Of a DNA stretch of 64,000 nt, positions 51,484-59,997 are shown one piece after another (position 1 is the stretch's first letter; every line of letters starts with the position of its first letter). The translations under genes were made by a program, and so were the position numbers. Source of the stretch: Streptomyces sp. SDr-06 (lineage in GTDB: Bacteria; Actinomycetota; Actinomycetes; Streptomycetales; Streptomycetaceae); assembly GCF_003324565.1 (NCBI RefSeq), contig NZ_QOLA01000027.1, forward strand, positions 1 to 64,000, given 5' to 3'. The notes beneath the pieces were generated by a model that was given only the letters and a program-made list of their open reading frames with translations, made no database searches and had not been told where the DNA came from.

Positions 51484-52440
51484 TCAATTCACTGTGGCTG
51501 GACCTAGGCGGATGGTGTGCGGCTTGTGCATTCGGATGCGCATCGGCTTAGGTTTGCTGGCGGGTTCAACGGGGTGGGGGACGGTGCGGGGCGGCCGTGG
51601 CGCCTGGGTGAGGCGGCGGACCATGAGAGTGATGAACGTCCAGGTGAGGTGAGCTTCGCTGTGGGAGATGAGCCGCTCGTAGTCCCGCACGTTCCTGCGT
51701 GCTCTCATGATCCACGAGATGGCCCGCTCCACTCTCCACCTCTTTGCCAGAACGGCGAAGCCGTCCTGGTCTTTGCGTCGGGGCACCGTCTTGAGGGTGA
51801 GACCGAGGCAGGAGTGTGACCAGTCGATGAGGGGTCCGCCGTAGGCGGAGTCGGCCCAGGCAATGGCAAGTTCGGGATGCGTGAGCACCAGACGAAAGAG
51901 CAGGTCACGTGCCGGAAGACTGTCGTGTGGGGAGGCCTTGGTGACCATGACGGCCAGGGGCATGCCGCGCATGTCGACCGCCAGGTGCCGCTTCCGTCCG
52001 TTGATCAGCTTCCCGCCGTCGAACCCGCGCGTGTCCGCTCCCACCGTCTCGGATCCCTTGACGGACTGGGAGTCCAGGATCACTGCAACCGTGCGGGGGT
52101 TGAGACCGTCGTGGACACGGACCTGTTCATGGAGCTCGGCGTGGATGCGGGCCAGCGCGCCGCTGGCCCGCCACCTCTGGAAGAACCCGAAAACGGTGCG
52201 CCAGGGAACACCGAAGTCGACAGGCACGGACCTCCACTTGCAGCCATTGTCGTTGACATAGCGGATGGCATCGACCACGTCCCGGCGAGGGTGCTTCTCC
52301 GGGCGTCCACCGGCGGGCAGCTGACAGGCGGGAGTGGGCAGCAAGGGTTCCAGGACGGTCCACTCGGCATCTGTGGTGTCACTGGGGTAGGTGCGCCTGC
52401 GCACTGAGGCGCCTGGTCCGGGATTGTTCCTGCGGATCAT
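51484..52440 (-). CDS. IS5-type DDE transposase
   Basis: A 318-residue transposase. The N-terminal DUF4096-like part is SDTTDAEWTVLEPLLPTPAC. The catalytic residues are Asp in VILDSQSVKGS, Asp in AWADSAYGGPL and Glu in KRWRVERAISWIMRARR. It appears intact. Its ATG lies two bases from the stop of the RacP-like gene, so it is translated as part of that operon rather than as a free-standing IS. No terminal repeats were found immediately around the gene; the nearest are the 48-bp ends of the whole element. Confidence 0.9.
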   Translation of the reverse strand: MIRRNNPGPGASVRRRTYPSDTTDAEWTVLEPLLPTPACQLPAGGRPEKHPRRDVVDAIRYVNDNGCKWRSVPVDFGVPWRTVFGFFQRWRASGALARIHAELHEQVRVHDGLNPRTVAVILDSQSVKGSETVGADTRGFDGGKLINGRKRHLAVDMRGMPLAVMVTKASPHDSLPARDLLFRLVLTHPELAIAWADSAYGGPLIDWSHSCLGLTLKTVPRRKDQDGFAVLAKRWRVERAISWIMRARRNVRDYERLISHSEAHLTWTFITLMVRRLTQAPRPPRTVPHPVEPASKPKPMRIRMHKPHTIRLGPATVN

Positions 52441-52442
52441 GG

Positions 52443-52859
52443 TCAGCGTTCCATGCGGCTGAGGACTTCGAGGGTGGCCTTGACGCCGCCGAGCTGGTCG
52501 AGCACGAGGCGTACCCACTCGTCCTGGGGTGCCTTCTTGGCGTGGGGGGCGACGATTCCGGTGATGACGTTGGTGATCCGGTGGAGTTCGGTCTCGAAGA
52601 TCGCCCGCTCGTAGGCGATCCAGACCTCGCTGTTCTCGGAGAGCTGGAATCCGTCTTGCCGGTTGTAGGTGACTGGCGGCAGGCCTTCCTTGACCGCGAC
52701 CTTGCGCAGGAACCGCAGGCCCGTCCAGACCTGCGAGGGCGAGCGCTTGGTCGCCTGGCACAGCTGCTTGAGCGACAGGCCCGCGGGCCGCGCTTCTTGC
52801 AGGGCTTTGCGTACTGCCTCGCCGTGGACGTGGGCGGGCAGTCCGGCCCGCCGGGCCAT
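52443..52859 (-). CDS. RacP-like winged-helix protein
   Basis: A 138-residue basic protein. A helix-turn-helix-like stretch reads AGLSLKQLCQATKRSPSQVWTGLRFL, followed by a basic wing (KEGLPPVTYNRQDGFQLSEN). The rest is helical (ETELHRITNVITGIVAP). It resembles proteins annotated RacP in Streptomyces; this name comes from memory and I do not know a proven function. It starts two bases after the DUF6192-like stop and ends two bases before the transposase. It may regulate the element. Confidence 0.55.
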   Translation of the reverse strand: MARRAGLPAHVHGEAVRKALQEARPAGLSLKQLCQATKRSPSQVWTGLRFLRKVAVKEGLPPVTYNRQDGFQLSENSEVWIAYERAIFETELHRITNVITGIVAPHAKKAPQDEWVRLVLDQLGGVKATLEVLSRMER

Positions 52860-52861
52860 GG

Positions 52862-53800
52862 CTACTGGCCCCGCAGCAACTCGGCGAGCTGTTCGTCCAG
52901 GTCCACTTTTCCAGTGGCCACGGCGGATTCGATCCAGTCGGCCGTCGCCCTGATCTTTTCCAACTGGCGTTCCACCGTGGTGGACTGGGCCTCGGTGAAG
53001 TCCCAGCCGCGCAGTTTCGGCACGAGCCTGGTGGCCCCGGCGATGAAGCCCTGGCAGACGGCGATCAGATCGCTGAACTCCATCGCGCGGTGAAAGCCCC
53101 GCACGATCCGCGCCGGATCGACCTGCTCGTCTTCTCCCGCGTAGTCGCCGAACGCCTCGTCGTAATCCTCCTCGAACTCGTCCTCTTCGAGGAGTTCGGC
53201 CTGTTCGAACTGGGCCTCGTTCACCCGCTCCCTCGCCAGCGGGTCGCGCATCGCCTTGAACGCGACCTCCGGCCGGCGCAGGAAAGCGGTGGCCACGGCC
53301 GTCGCCACCGCCTCGTCGCCCCCGGCGATCTCCTGAATCGCCTCGACCCGCTCTTCCAGCGTGACAGGGGTGTCCGTCTTCCAGCCCACCATCCGCTTCG
53401 CCGCATCCACGCACCACTGGCGCTTGCCGGTGCGCTCATTCAGCGGAGGATCCTTGATGACCTCGAACCGGTTCTCCAAGTGCCCGAGAATGCGATGGAT
53501 TTCGTAGGAGGCCCCGGCCTGCCGGAACTCGACGGGCCACTGCGCGGCCACCCACCGCTGGGTGCGAACCGTGTAGTAGGACAGGCCGATCGACTCCGCG
53601 AACAGCCGTAACGACTCCTGGACCCCCAGGCCGTCACCGTCGACCGGATAGCGGCCTCCATGCGGACGCATCGGCTCGATCTCCAGTGCCGCATCCCCGA
53701 TGGCGAACTGACAACGCGCGTCCATCTCGACCGAGTCCAGCGACCGCGCCACCAACTCCTCGAACCGGCCGCGGACCACACTCCCAATCCTCGTGAGCAC
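52862..53800 (-). CDS. DUF6192-like DNA-binding-type protein
   Basis: A 312-residue soluble protein. The first half has a helix-turn-helix-like SLRLFAESIGLSYYTVRTQR and HRILGHLENRFEVI; the middle is acidic (EEDEFEEDYDEAFGDYAGED); the end is helical (WIESAVATGKVDLDEQLAEL). From memory it fits the Streptomyces family DUF6192, often found beside RacP-like genes. Its role is unknown. It is the first gene of the element operon, with ATG at 53800; the 900 bases upstream should hold the promoter. Confidence 0.6.
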   Translation of the reverse strand: MLTRIGSVVRGRFEELVARSLDSVEMDARCQFAIGDAALEIEPMRPHGGRYPVDGDGLGVQESLRLFAESIGLSYYTVRTQRWVAAQWPVEFRQAGASYEIHRILGHLENRFEVIKDPPLNERTGKRQWCVDAAKRMVGWKTDTPVTLEERVEAIQEIAGGDEAVATAVATAFLRRPEVAFKAMRDPLARERVNEAQFEQAELLEEDEFEEDYDEAFGDYAGEDEQVDPARIVRGFHRAMEFSDLIAVCQGFIAGATRLVPKLRGWDFTEAQSTTVERQLEKIRATADWIESAVATGKVDLDEQLAELLRGQ

Positions 53801-54715
53801 AGCAGATCACCCGCTCCGCAGACCGGAACACGGTCCCCGTGACCGCGATGGTCTCCGGCCTGCCTGCCCCCGACCATCCACTCAGCTCTCCATGGTCACC
53901 ACACCCGACCGGAAGGCATCATGACCACCACCACCCGCCGCCCACAACACGTACGATTCTGCGACACCCTGACCCATCAGTGCCATGGCCTGAACAGCAC
54001 GGCTCATCACAATCGAGTCAGACTCAAAAGACACCGGTCCCCCGGACGCAAAGCGTCCTAAGCTCGAAGCGAGGCAGCCGCCTCCCACAAGCCTGCGCAA
54101 CAGCCGCCGGCCAGCCCGCACCACGTGGTCCCCAGCCCCCGGACTGCGAGAACTGCCCACCCGCGGAGCCGGCTGGAGCCGCATAACCACGATGCGGCTC
54201 CAGCCTCGTCCTCCCTGCCTGTTCGAGCCCCGGGGTGCTCCCGCACTCCCCGGGGACGGCCGGTGAGGACGTTGAGTGCGAGGGCCGCCCCGGAGGGGAG
54301 CCGGACCGCCCTCGTGCTCGCGGCCACCGCCGGCCAGGCCCATGCCCCGGCGGTGGCCGCTCGCATCGAATCCAACCGATCGAATGCTCTGACGGGATTC
54401 AACTACCCCGACAGAACCAACCGATGCACGCCAATCCCCGGGCAACGCCTCCAGCCCTCGGCGCCCGCTCTAGAAGTAACCCCGGCCCAAACGTGCAAAT
54501 CCAGGGACGGGCCTGGCACACGCACCGCAGGCTCACTCTGCTACGGAGAAGAGCCTCAACGATCGCGCCCGGACGGCGCGCGGAGACTTCCCATCGAACC
54601 TACACCCAGAACCCGCACACCGACCGGATGCTCCCGGCCAGCTCTGCTACGCGCGGGCCAGGTACAGGAGTTGAGTTTGACAGCCGCGTTGTGAACCCGC
54701 GATCAAACCACCTCC
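53801..54715. other. 915-base non-coding right part of the element
   Basis: No reading frame here has a recognised domain. It contains a perfect 14-bp hairpin (54171-54205, listed separately) and a smaller one, GGACGC-AAA-GCGTCC (54047-54061). The promoter of the minus-strand operon should lie near 53801-54050, where A+T content rises. Its size and structure suggest a regulatory or transposition site, but this is inference. Confidence 0.5.
54171..54205. repeat. perfect 14-bp hairpin inside the element
   Basis: GGCTGGAGCCGCAT (54171-54184) is fully complementary to 54192-54205, with the loop AACCACG. It lies 370 bases upstream of the operon start. It might be a terminator that insulates the element from read-through, or a protein-binding site. 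Confidence 0.75.
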
Positions 54716-54763
54716 CGCCGCACCTTACGAAGCGTCACAGATCACGGGATATGACACAGCTTC
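54716..54763 (-). repeat. right 48-bp terminal inverted repeat
   Basis: The complement of the left end with two mismatches; the outer 33 bases are identical. It is followed at once by TCA and then by the left end of a second insertion sequence. Confidence 0.85.
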
Positions 54764-54766
54764 TCA

Positions 54767-55887
54767 GAGGAGGTTTCATCTCGAAATCTCCTTAAGTGCC
54801 CTGGTTTTGATAGGGGGCCTGCGTGACTTACGTGTCATCAGTGACAGGCGCGGCATGGCGACGTCAAGGTGGCGGTGCAGTATGCGCTTTTCGCCCCGGG
54901 ATCAGCATCGGAGTCTGTCTCATTCGTGAAAGCCCGGTCTCGCCCGGGAAGCGGCAGGTGCCCTTCGCGCCCCTGGCGGAGGGTTCCGCAACGCGGTACG
55001 CCAAGAGTATGGGCAATCGCCGAGCGTATGACAGCGATCTCTCCGATGACCGGTGGGCCCTGGTGGAACCGGAGTTGACTGAGTGGCGCGCCAAGCGCCG
55101 TCAGGCCGGCATCCCCGGCGGGCGGCCACCGAAATACCCACTGCGGGACCTGCTCGACGCGATCTTGTACGTGGACCGCACCGGCATCCCCTGGCGTTAC
55201 CTGCCCCACGACTTCCCACCCTGGGAGACCACGTACCACTACTTCGCGTACTGGCGGGACGAAGGGGTCTTCGCCAGGCTCAACGGGCTGCTGCGACACC
55301 AGTTGCGCGAGCAGGCCGGACGGAATCCCGAGCCCAGCGCCGGAGCCCTGGACGCGCAGAGCGTGAAGACCGGGCATACCGTCCCGTCCGCCACGCAGGG
55401 CACAGACGCCGCGAAGAAGATCGTAGGAAGGAAGCGCAGCATCCTCACCGACACCCTCGGCCTGCTGCTGTTTGTGCTGGTCACCGCCGCCAGCGTGCAG
55501 GACTCGGTCGCCGGCATGCCGCTGATCGCACAGGCCTCCCGAACCCTCCGGCGACTTCGCAAGATCTGGGTCGACGGCGGCTACCGCCAGCACCTGGTGG
55601 AAAGCGCCGCCCGTCTCGGCATCGACCTTGAAATCGTCCAACGCAAGCCTGGGACCAGGGGATTCGCCCCCATTCCCCACCGCTGGCCGGTAGAGCGAAC
55701 CTTCGGTTGGATCATGATGCACCGCCGACTCGCCCGCGACTACGAGACCCTGCCCACCAGCTCCGAAGCCATGATCTACCTCGCGATGATCGACACCATG
55801 GCCCGCCGCATCACCGGAGAAGCGGTCCCAACCTGGAGAAACCCGACCCCCCAGGATGAGACACCCCGTCCGAGATGAAACCTCCTC
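54767..55887. mobile_element. 1.12-kb IS5-type insertion sequence
   Basis: Perfect 17-bp terminal inverted repeats, GAGGAGGTTTCATCTCG at 54767-54783 and its complement at 55871-55887, flank one transposase gene. TCA lies on both sides (54764-54766 and 55888-55890), a 3-bp target duplication. The left TCA is the same one that bounds the 3.7-kb element, so the IS inserted directly beside that element's end. It appears intact. Confidence 0.82.
55009..55878 (+). CDS. IS5-type DDE transposase
   Basis: A 289-residue transposase. It begins GNRRAYDSDLSDDRWALVEP. Catalytic residues are Asp in GALDAQSVKTG, Asp in IWVDGGYRQ and Glu in RWPVERTFGWIMMHRR. ATG 55009 is preferred; upstream in-frame sequence to 54823 lacks similarity. 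The stop lies in the right inverted repeat. It differs clearly from the transposase at 51484, so the two elements are not copies of each other. Confidence 0.92.
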   Translation: MGNRRAYDSDLSDDRWALVEPELTEWRAKRRQAGIPGGRPPKYPLRDLLDAILYVDRTGIPWRYLPHDFPPWETTYHYFAYWRDEGVFARLNGLLRHQLREQAGRNPEPSAGALDAQSVKTGHTVPSATQGTDAAKKIVGRKRSILTDTLGLLLFVLVTAASVQDSVAGMPLIAQASRTLRRLRKIWVDGGYRQHLVESAARLGIDLEIVQRKPGTRGFAPIPHRWPVERTFGWIMMHRRLARDYETLPTSSEAMIYLAMIDTMARRITGEAVPTWRNPTPQDETPRPR

Positions 55888-55991
55888 TCACCGTGCGCTG
55901 ACCAACCGGGCGTCGGGCCGCGGGCCCGTGTCAACAAAGAACGGACACCGACGCTCTGGTACAAGAAGCGATTCGGAAGGTGGCTGCTGGT

Positions 55992-56612
55992 CTACGTCGC
56001 GGCGGTTCGGATCCCGAGTACAAGAAACACCACGGCGGTGATCTTGGCGGCCGTACGCTTGAAGCGGGGTTTCCGCAGGGTGCGTGAGGCACGCCGTATG
56101 AGCGTGGTCCAGGCGAGGAGCCAGAACGTCATCAGCAGGGCGTGGGCGGTGGCAAGAGCAAGGATCTGAGCGTCGAAGGAGTGATCGGCTTCGATGAACT
56201 GGGGTACGAGGGTCAAGTAGATGGACGCCGCCTTCGGGTTGAGGACGTTGGCGAGCAAGGCTTGGGTGTAGACGGAGTCCGACCGCACGGGCGGGTGCCG
56301 GCGGGAGGGAGCGCTCGCCGACACCGTGGCGGATCGCCATGTCCATAGGGCCAGGCCGATGAGGTAGGCCGCACCGATGACCTTGACGGCCGTGAATGCC
56401 TGGCTGGAGTGCATGACCAGGGCCGAGAGGCCGGCTATGGCGAAGGTGGCGTGGACGTACAGTCCGGTTGTCGTGCCGAGGATGACGGGAAGAGCCTGGC
56501 GGCGACCGTTGTCGGTGACGTGCTGGACCAGAAGGGCCAGGCTGGCCCCGGGGGTGGCGACCAGCGGAAGGACCGCCACCAGGAACCCGAGGATGGCGTA
56601 GGGGTGGATCAC
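55992..56612 (-). CDS. LysE-family translocator
   Basis: A 206-residue membrane protein with about five or six segments. It begins YAILGFLVAVLPLVATPGAS, which includes the family P-G-(A/P) motif, and has VKVIGAAYLIGLALWTWRS and LLANVLNPKAASIYLTLVPQF with the conserved N-P-K. LysE/RhtB proteins export amino acids or similar small compounds. GTG 56612 is the start. It is 26 bases past the phosphoesterase and probably co-transcribed. Confidence 0.9.
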   Translation of the reverse strand: MIHPYAILGFLVAVLPLVATPGASLALLVQHVTDNGRRQALPVILGTTTGLYVHATFAIAGLSALVMHSSQAFTAVKVIGAAYLIGLALWTWRSATVSASAPSRRHPPVRSDSVYTQALLANVLNPKAASIYLTLVPQFIEADHSFDAQILALATAHALLMTFWLLAWTTLIRRASRTLRKPRFKRTAAKITAVVFLVLGIRTAAT

Positions 56613-56638
56613 TATGTCTCCGGGGCCGGCGGACGGGG

Positions 56639-57382
56639 TCAGAGCACGACGCGGTAGTGCGTGGTCAGGCGCCGGTCGTCGCCCAGGACGTGGAAGGCGA
56701 GAGCGGGCGGCTGGTCGCGGTCTGCAGGGCGGTCGCCCTCCCATGGCATGCGCAGGGTCCAGGTGACGGCCGGTCCGACGATCAGGGGCCGGGCGGCGAA
56801 CGTCGAGGCGGCTGCCGTGTGGGCGTGTCCGGTCAGGACGGCAACCACCTGCGGATGTGCTTCCAGCAGGGCAGCCAGTTGCTCGGGCTGTTCGAGTCTG
56901 CAGGAGTCAGGCAGGGGGTGGTGGAGCTCGACGGGCGGCTGATGGAAGGCGATCAGCGCCGGGGTGTCCTGCGGCAGCCCGGCGAGCTGGGTGCCGATCC
57001 AGTCGAGCGTCTGGGCGTCGAGACGCCCCTCGTCCCGGCCGGGGATGGTGGAATCACACATCAGGATCGCGGTCCCGGCGATGTGGTGGATCCGGTTGAC
57101 CGGTCCCTCGTCGGGTTCCTCCCCGAGCAGGGCCTTGAGATAGGCCGGACGCGCGTCGTGGTTGCCGGGGCAGGCGAGCACCGGAAAGGGGGCCGTCAGA
57201 ATACGGGCGGCTTCCGCGTATTCGGCTTCCTCGCCGTGATCGGCGATGTCCCCTGTGACCAGGAGTGCATCGACCGGATGCGGCAGATCCCGCAGGTGGT
57301 CCATGACGCGGTTGGCGCGGCGTGTGGCCCTCTCGCTGCCGTCCAGGTGCAGGTCACTGATCTGGGCAAGCAACACAGTCAT
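56639..57382 (-). CDS. CpdA-like metallophosphoesterase
   Basis: A 247-residue calcineurin-type phosphoesterase. Metal ligands are D and H in AQISDLHLDG, D in LLVTGDIADHG, N and H in ACPGNHDAR, H in IAFHQPP and GHAHTAAAS. CpdA-type enzymes hydrolyse cyclic nucleotides or other phosphodiesters. It begins at ATG 57382 and is divergent from a CGNR regulator over a strong palindrome. The downstream LysE gene is likely in the same operon. Confidence 0.9.
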   Translation of the reverse strand: MTVLLAQISDLHLDGSERATRRANRVMDHLRDLPHPVDALLVTGDIADHGEEAEYAEAARILTAPFPVLACPGNHDARPAYLKALLGEEPDEGPVNRIHHIAGTAILMCDSTIPGRDEGRLDAQTLDWIGTQLAGLPQDTPALIAFHQPPVELHHPLPDSCRLEQPEQLAALLEAHPQVVAVLTGHAHTAAASTFAARPLIVGPAVTWTLRMPWEGDRPADRDQPPALAFHVLGDDRRLTTHYRVVL

Positions 57383-57456
57383 TCTCTGTCTTCCTCCTGT
57401 GGCGGCTCCCGGCCGCCGTTTCACACCGAGGTGGGGCTGTCACCCCACCCCGGCAT

Positions 57457-57484
57457 CTAACGGAAGTTCTCGTTTTTCCGTTAG
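57457..57484. promoter_or_regulatory. 28-bp palindromic operator
   Basis: CTAACGGAA (57457-57465) and TTCCGTTAG (57476-57484) form a perfect 9-bp inverted repeat with a ten-base spacer. It lies between the divergent phosphoesterase and CGNR regulator genes, 74 and 63 bases from their starts. It is the best candidate site for the CGNR protein, and could control both operons. Confidence 0.75.
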
Positions 57485-57547
57485 GGACCTTAGACTGTGC
57501 GCGGGAATGTGATCAAGTGACTGACGACCAGGGGGAAGGAGAGATTG

Positions 57548-58165
57548 ATGGAGCGCTGGCTGGCACTGGAACTGGCGAGCACGATCCGCCACGACGGGGA
57601 CGGTGGTGTCACCGACGACCTCGCCACTGCACACGGAGCAACCCGCTGGGTTCAGGCACAGGCCGACCTGCTGGCGGGCCATGTTCCGGCTGGAGAAACG
57701 GCAGTTGACGAGGACCTCAGGATTGAGATCATCGAACTCCGGCGTGCGGTTCGGGCACTTTTCGCCCGGGCGGTCAGTCCCGCTCCGCCCAGCTCGGCGG
57801 ACGCCCGCCAGTTGATGCCGGCCGACCAGGCAGTGGCCTACCTGAACACGGTTGCCGCCCGTGAAACGGTCGTCCCGCAGATGGACTGGCCGCAGGACGG
57901 TGCCCCCACGGTCCGCCTGCTGTCGGCAGAGAACGATCCAACGGTTCGGCTCGTGGCAGCCCTGGCCCGCGCCGCCATTGACTTCCTGAGCGGCCCGCAG
58001 CGCACCCAACTACGGGCGTGCTCCGCGCCACGCTGCGTGCGCTACTTCGTCAAGAGCCACGGGCGGCAGGAATGGTGCAAACCGTCATGCGGAAACCGTG
58101 CCCGAGCAGCACGCCACTACCGGCGTCAACGCATGGCCGCCGATGCCGGTTCCACCCCGTCCTGA
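57548..58165 (+). CDS. CGNR zinc-finger transcriptional regulator (ABATE domain)
   Basis: A 205-residue regulator. The N-terminal ABATE domain starts MERWLALELASTIRHDGDGG and the C-terminal zinc finger reads LRACSAPRCVRYFVK, then WCKPSCGNRARAARHY, with the CGNR motif and four zinc Cys. Family members are thought to be stress-responsive regulators. It is divergent from the phosphoesterase/LysE operon with a palindrome between. Start ATG 57548 has GGAAGGAGA a few bases upstream. Confidence 0.92.
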   Translation: MERWLALELASTIRHDGDGGVTDDLATAHGATRWVQAQADLLAGHVPAGETAVDEDLRIEIIELRRAVRALFARAVSPAPPSSADARQLMPADQAVAYLNTVAARETVVPQMDWPQDGAPTVRLLSAENDPTVRLVAALARAAIDFLSGPQRTQLRACSAPRCVRYFVKSHGRQEWCKPSCGNRARAARHYRRQRMAADAGSTPS

Positions 58166-58169
58166 CCGC

Positions 58170-58860
58170 ATGGCCCTGATGCCCGTGGTCGACCCGGCCT
58201 TCGGCGGGGCCGGAGTTCCACTGGGTGGTCAGTCCCTGGATCACGGCATCCCGGTCCTTCTCCAGGCCGTGCGCGAAGGTGTGCGGTCCGGGCAGGTTCT
58301 CGGCGCGGACGGCGGTGATCCAGTCGTTGAGGTACTGGCCGGAGCGGGTGGTGAGGGCCTGAGCGAAGGCCCGGACGAGCTGGTCAGCGGCGGTGGGTTC
58401 CGGGCAGCGGGCGAGGATGTCGCCGAACTGCCGGCGTTCGTCCTCGCAGAGGCGGTTGGGGTGGCGCATCATCCAGCTGGTGACCTGTCGGACGCCCGGT
58501 GGTTCCGGGCCGACGGTGCGCATGCGGCGTCGGCGCCTCGGCCGCGGGTTGTGGCTGAGGATCCGGTAAGTGCCCTGGTGGCCCAGGCCTTTGAGCTGGC
58601 CGCGTCGGGTCGCGAAGCCGTCCACACCGAGGACTCGTGGCGGGGTCGGGCAGGGCCATCGGCACCCGCAGCAGCGTCGTACGGCTGACGGCACTGTGCA
58701 GGATCACGGCGAAACGGGCTCCGGCCCTTCCGGCCAGGGCGACCGCCACTGCCTCCAACACCCGGCGCCACACGGGCGTCCGTCGGCCGTATCGCCTTGT
58801 CAGGCTGTCGACTTGTTCGGCGAAGGTCCGACGCGGGCACTGCGCGTTCTCGCAATACAA
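58170..58860 (-). pseudogene. ISL3-type transposase, frameshifted and internally deleted
   Basis: Two minus-strand frames join: a start part with CPRRTFAEQVDSLTRRYGRR, then VLGVDGFATRRGQLKG, and an end part with ARCPEPTAADQLVRAFAQAL, LPGPHTFAHGLEKDRDAVIQ and GLTTQWNSGPAEGR. This order is that of ISL3 transposases. The middle is missing and the end after GPAEG is scrambled, so it is dead. It lies just past the CGNR gene. Confidence 0.7.
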
Positions 58861-58949
58861 ACGGCGGACCGTGCCTGATCCCTGTTCTCATGGACAAAGC
58901 CACCTCCAGGTTTACGTGGCGGCCGCCGCGAGGCTGTCCGCGAAGCCCT

Positions 58950-59549
58950 TCAGGGGTTCGGATGGCTGCGCGGAAAGATGGCCAGCACGGTCCTGCCGTG
59001 GCGGAGTGCGAGGATGCCTGTCCGGGGGTCGATCAGCCGCTCCGAGCGTCGGCGCGGGTGGGTCCTGTTGAGGATCTCGAAGGCGGCGGTCCGAGGGGCG
59101 GGCTCCAGCCGGTCGGCCCAGGCCGGGACGTCGGGTTCCCACAGATGGATGGTGCGAGGCCCGCCGTAGGTGAGGTCTTTGATCCCGATGGAGAAGGACA
59201 CGTCTCGAACCAGGCGGCGGGCGAGCCGGTCGCGGCGTCCGAGGATCTCCCGCCAGCCGTCCCAGTGGGTGGCCGGATCGACGACGGGTGGGGCGGAGGT
59301 CCATTTCTCGCCCCGGCGGCCGATCGCGGCGTTGCGCTGGGAGAGGAGGGCAGCCAGGATTCGGAACGCGGGCGACTGCGCGTCGTACTGGGCGGCGAGG
59401 CGCCGGGCCAGCCGTGCGCCGTCGGCGGACAGGTGGTGGCCGGGTACGAAGAGCCCTTCCGGCGGCCGGAGGACGTAACGGATGATCTTCACGAGGACGA
59501 CGACGATCAGCAGGCCGCCGAACGTCCCTTCCACCAACTCCCATGTCAT
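58950..59549 (-). CDS. hypothetical membrane-anchored protein
   Basis: A 199-residue protein. A single N-terminal membrane helix (EGTFGGLLIVVVLVKIIRYV) is followed by a soluble domain with VPGHHLSADGARLARRLAAQ, WDGWREILGRRDRLARRLVR and ILALRHGRTVLAIFP. The sequence is conserved-looking and has good codon bias. I do not recognise the family. The ATG 59549 starts just before the helix. Confidence 0.65.
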   Translation of the reverse strand: MTWELVEGTFGGLLIVVVLVKIIRYVLRPPEGLFVPGHHLSADGARLARRLAAQYDAQSPAFRILAALLSQRNAAIGRRGEKWTSAPPVVDPATHWDGWREILGRRDRLARRLVRDVSFSIGIKDLTYGGPRTIHLWEPDVPAWADRLEPAPRTAAFEILNRTHPRRRSERLIDPRTGILALRHGRTVLAIFPRSHPNP

Positions 59550-59997
59550 GGGTCGTCGTTCCCCTCGCCGGGCCGCAGGTCCGCAGTGACTGCCACTCCG
59601 CCCGGAGGACGGGCGGCCGGGGGTGGATGGTTCCCCGGTGCCTGGCGCCGCGCGCGGCGCAGGGGCCGGTTTTCGCGGTGGCTGGTGGCCGGGCGCGAAA
59701 GGCATGCCCACGTGCCCGTGCACGTGAGAGAGCGGCCCGGCCACCGTTCCGCAAGGAATGAGCGACCGACAGGGGCGCGGTCGGCCGCGGGCAGAACCTG
59801 CTGCTCGGCGCCGCTCCGCACGCCGCAGCCCGGCACGTCCCCCTCGGCCCGGGACCGCCCGCGGCCTCGGCGTCCGCGGCGTACCGTTCCGAAGTGCCTT
59901 GCGGGGCAGTATGAAGTGTCGCTTCAGTTGGGGCACTGGCCGGTTCTGGCGGTCGGGTCAAAGACCCGGATGGCAGGAGGGGAAAGGTGGCAGTTTC
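59550..59997. other. 448-base gap without a supported gene
   Basis: No frame here has a domain I recognise. The left end should hold the promoter of the membrane-anchored protein and the right end that of the hydrolase. AGGAGGGGAAAGG near 59975-59987 is a possible binding site for the hydrolase gene, but its distance from the ATG at 59998 (11 or more bases) is longer than ideal. Confidence 0.4.

Larger units (their letters stand above)
51050..54763. mobile_element. 3.7-kb putative transposon with 48-bp inverted ends and passenger genes
   Basis: The ends are near-perfect inverted repeats (see TIR entries). Left and right ends are each flanked by TCA (51047-51049 and 54764-54766), a 3-bp target duplication of the TNA type reported for part of the IS5 family. 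Inside is a four-gene minus-strand operon: DUF6192-like, RacP-like, DDE transposase, STAS protein. Stops and starts are 2, 2 and 50 bases apart. A 900-base leader without genes lies at the right. If the transposase acts on these ends, this is a passenger-carrying IS5 relative. Confidence 0.7.

Noticed and set aside
51484..52440. Free-standing IS around this transposase gene
   Set aside because: No short inverted repeats were found just outside the gene, and its start is two bases from the upstream stop; the 48-bp ends at 51050 and 54763 are the only matching pair seen.
53882..54694. Protein genes on either strand in the right end of the transposon
   Set aside because: Frames are low complexity (Gly/Arg or Pro/Arg), without starts near binding sites or known domains.
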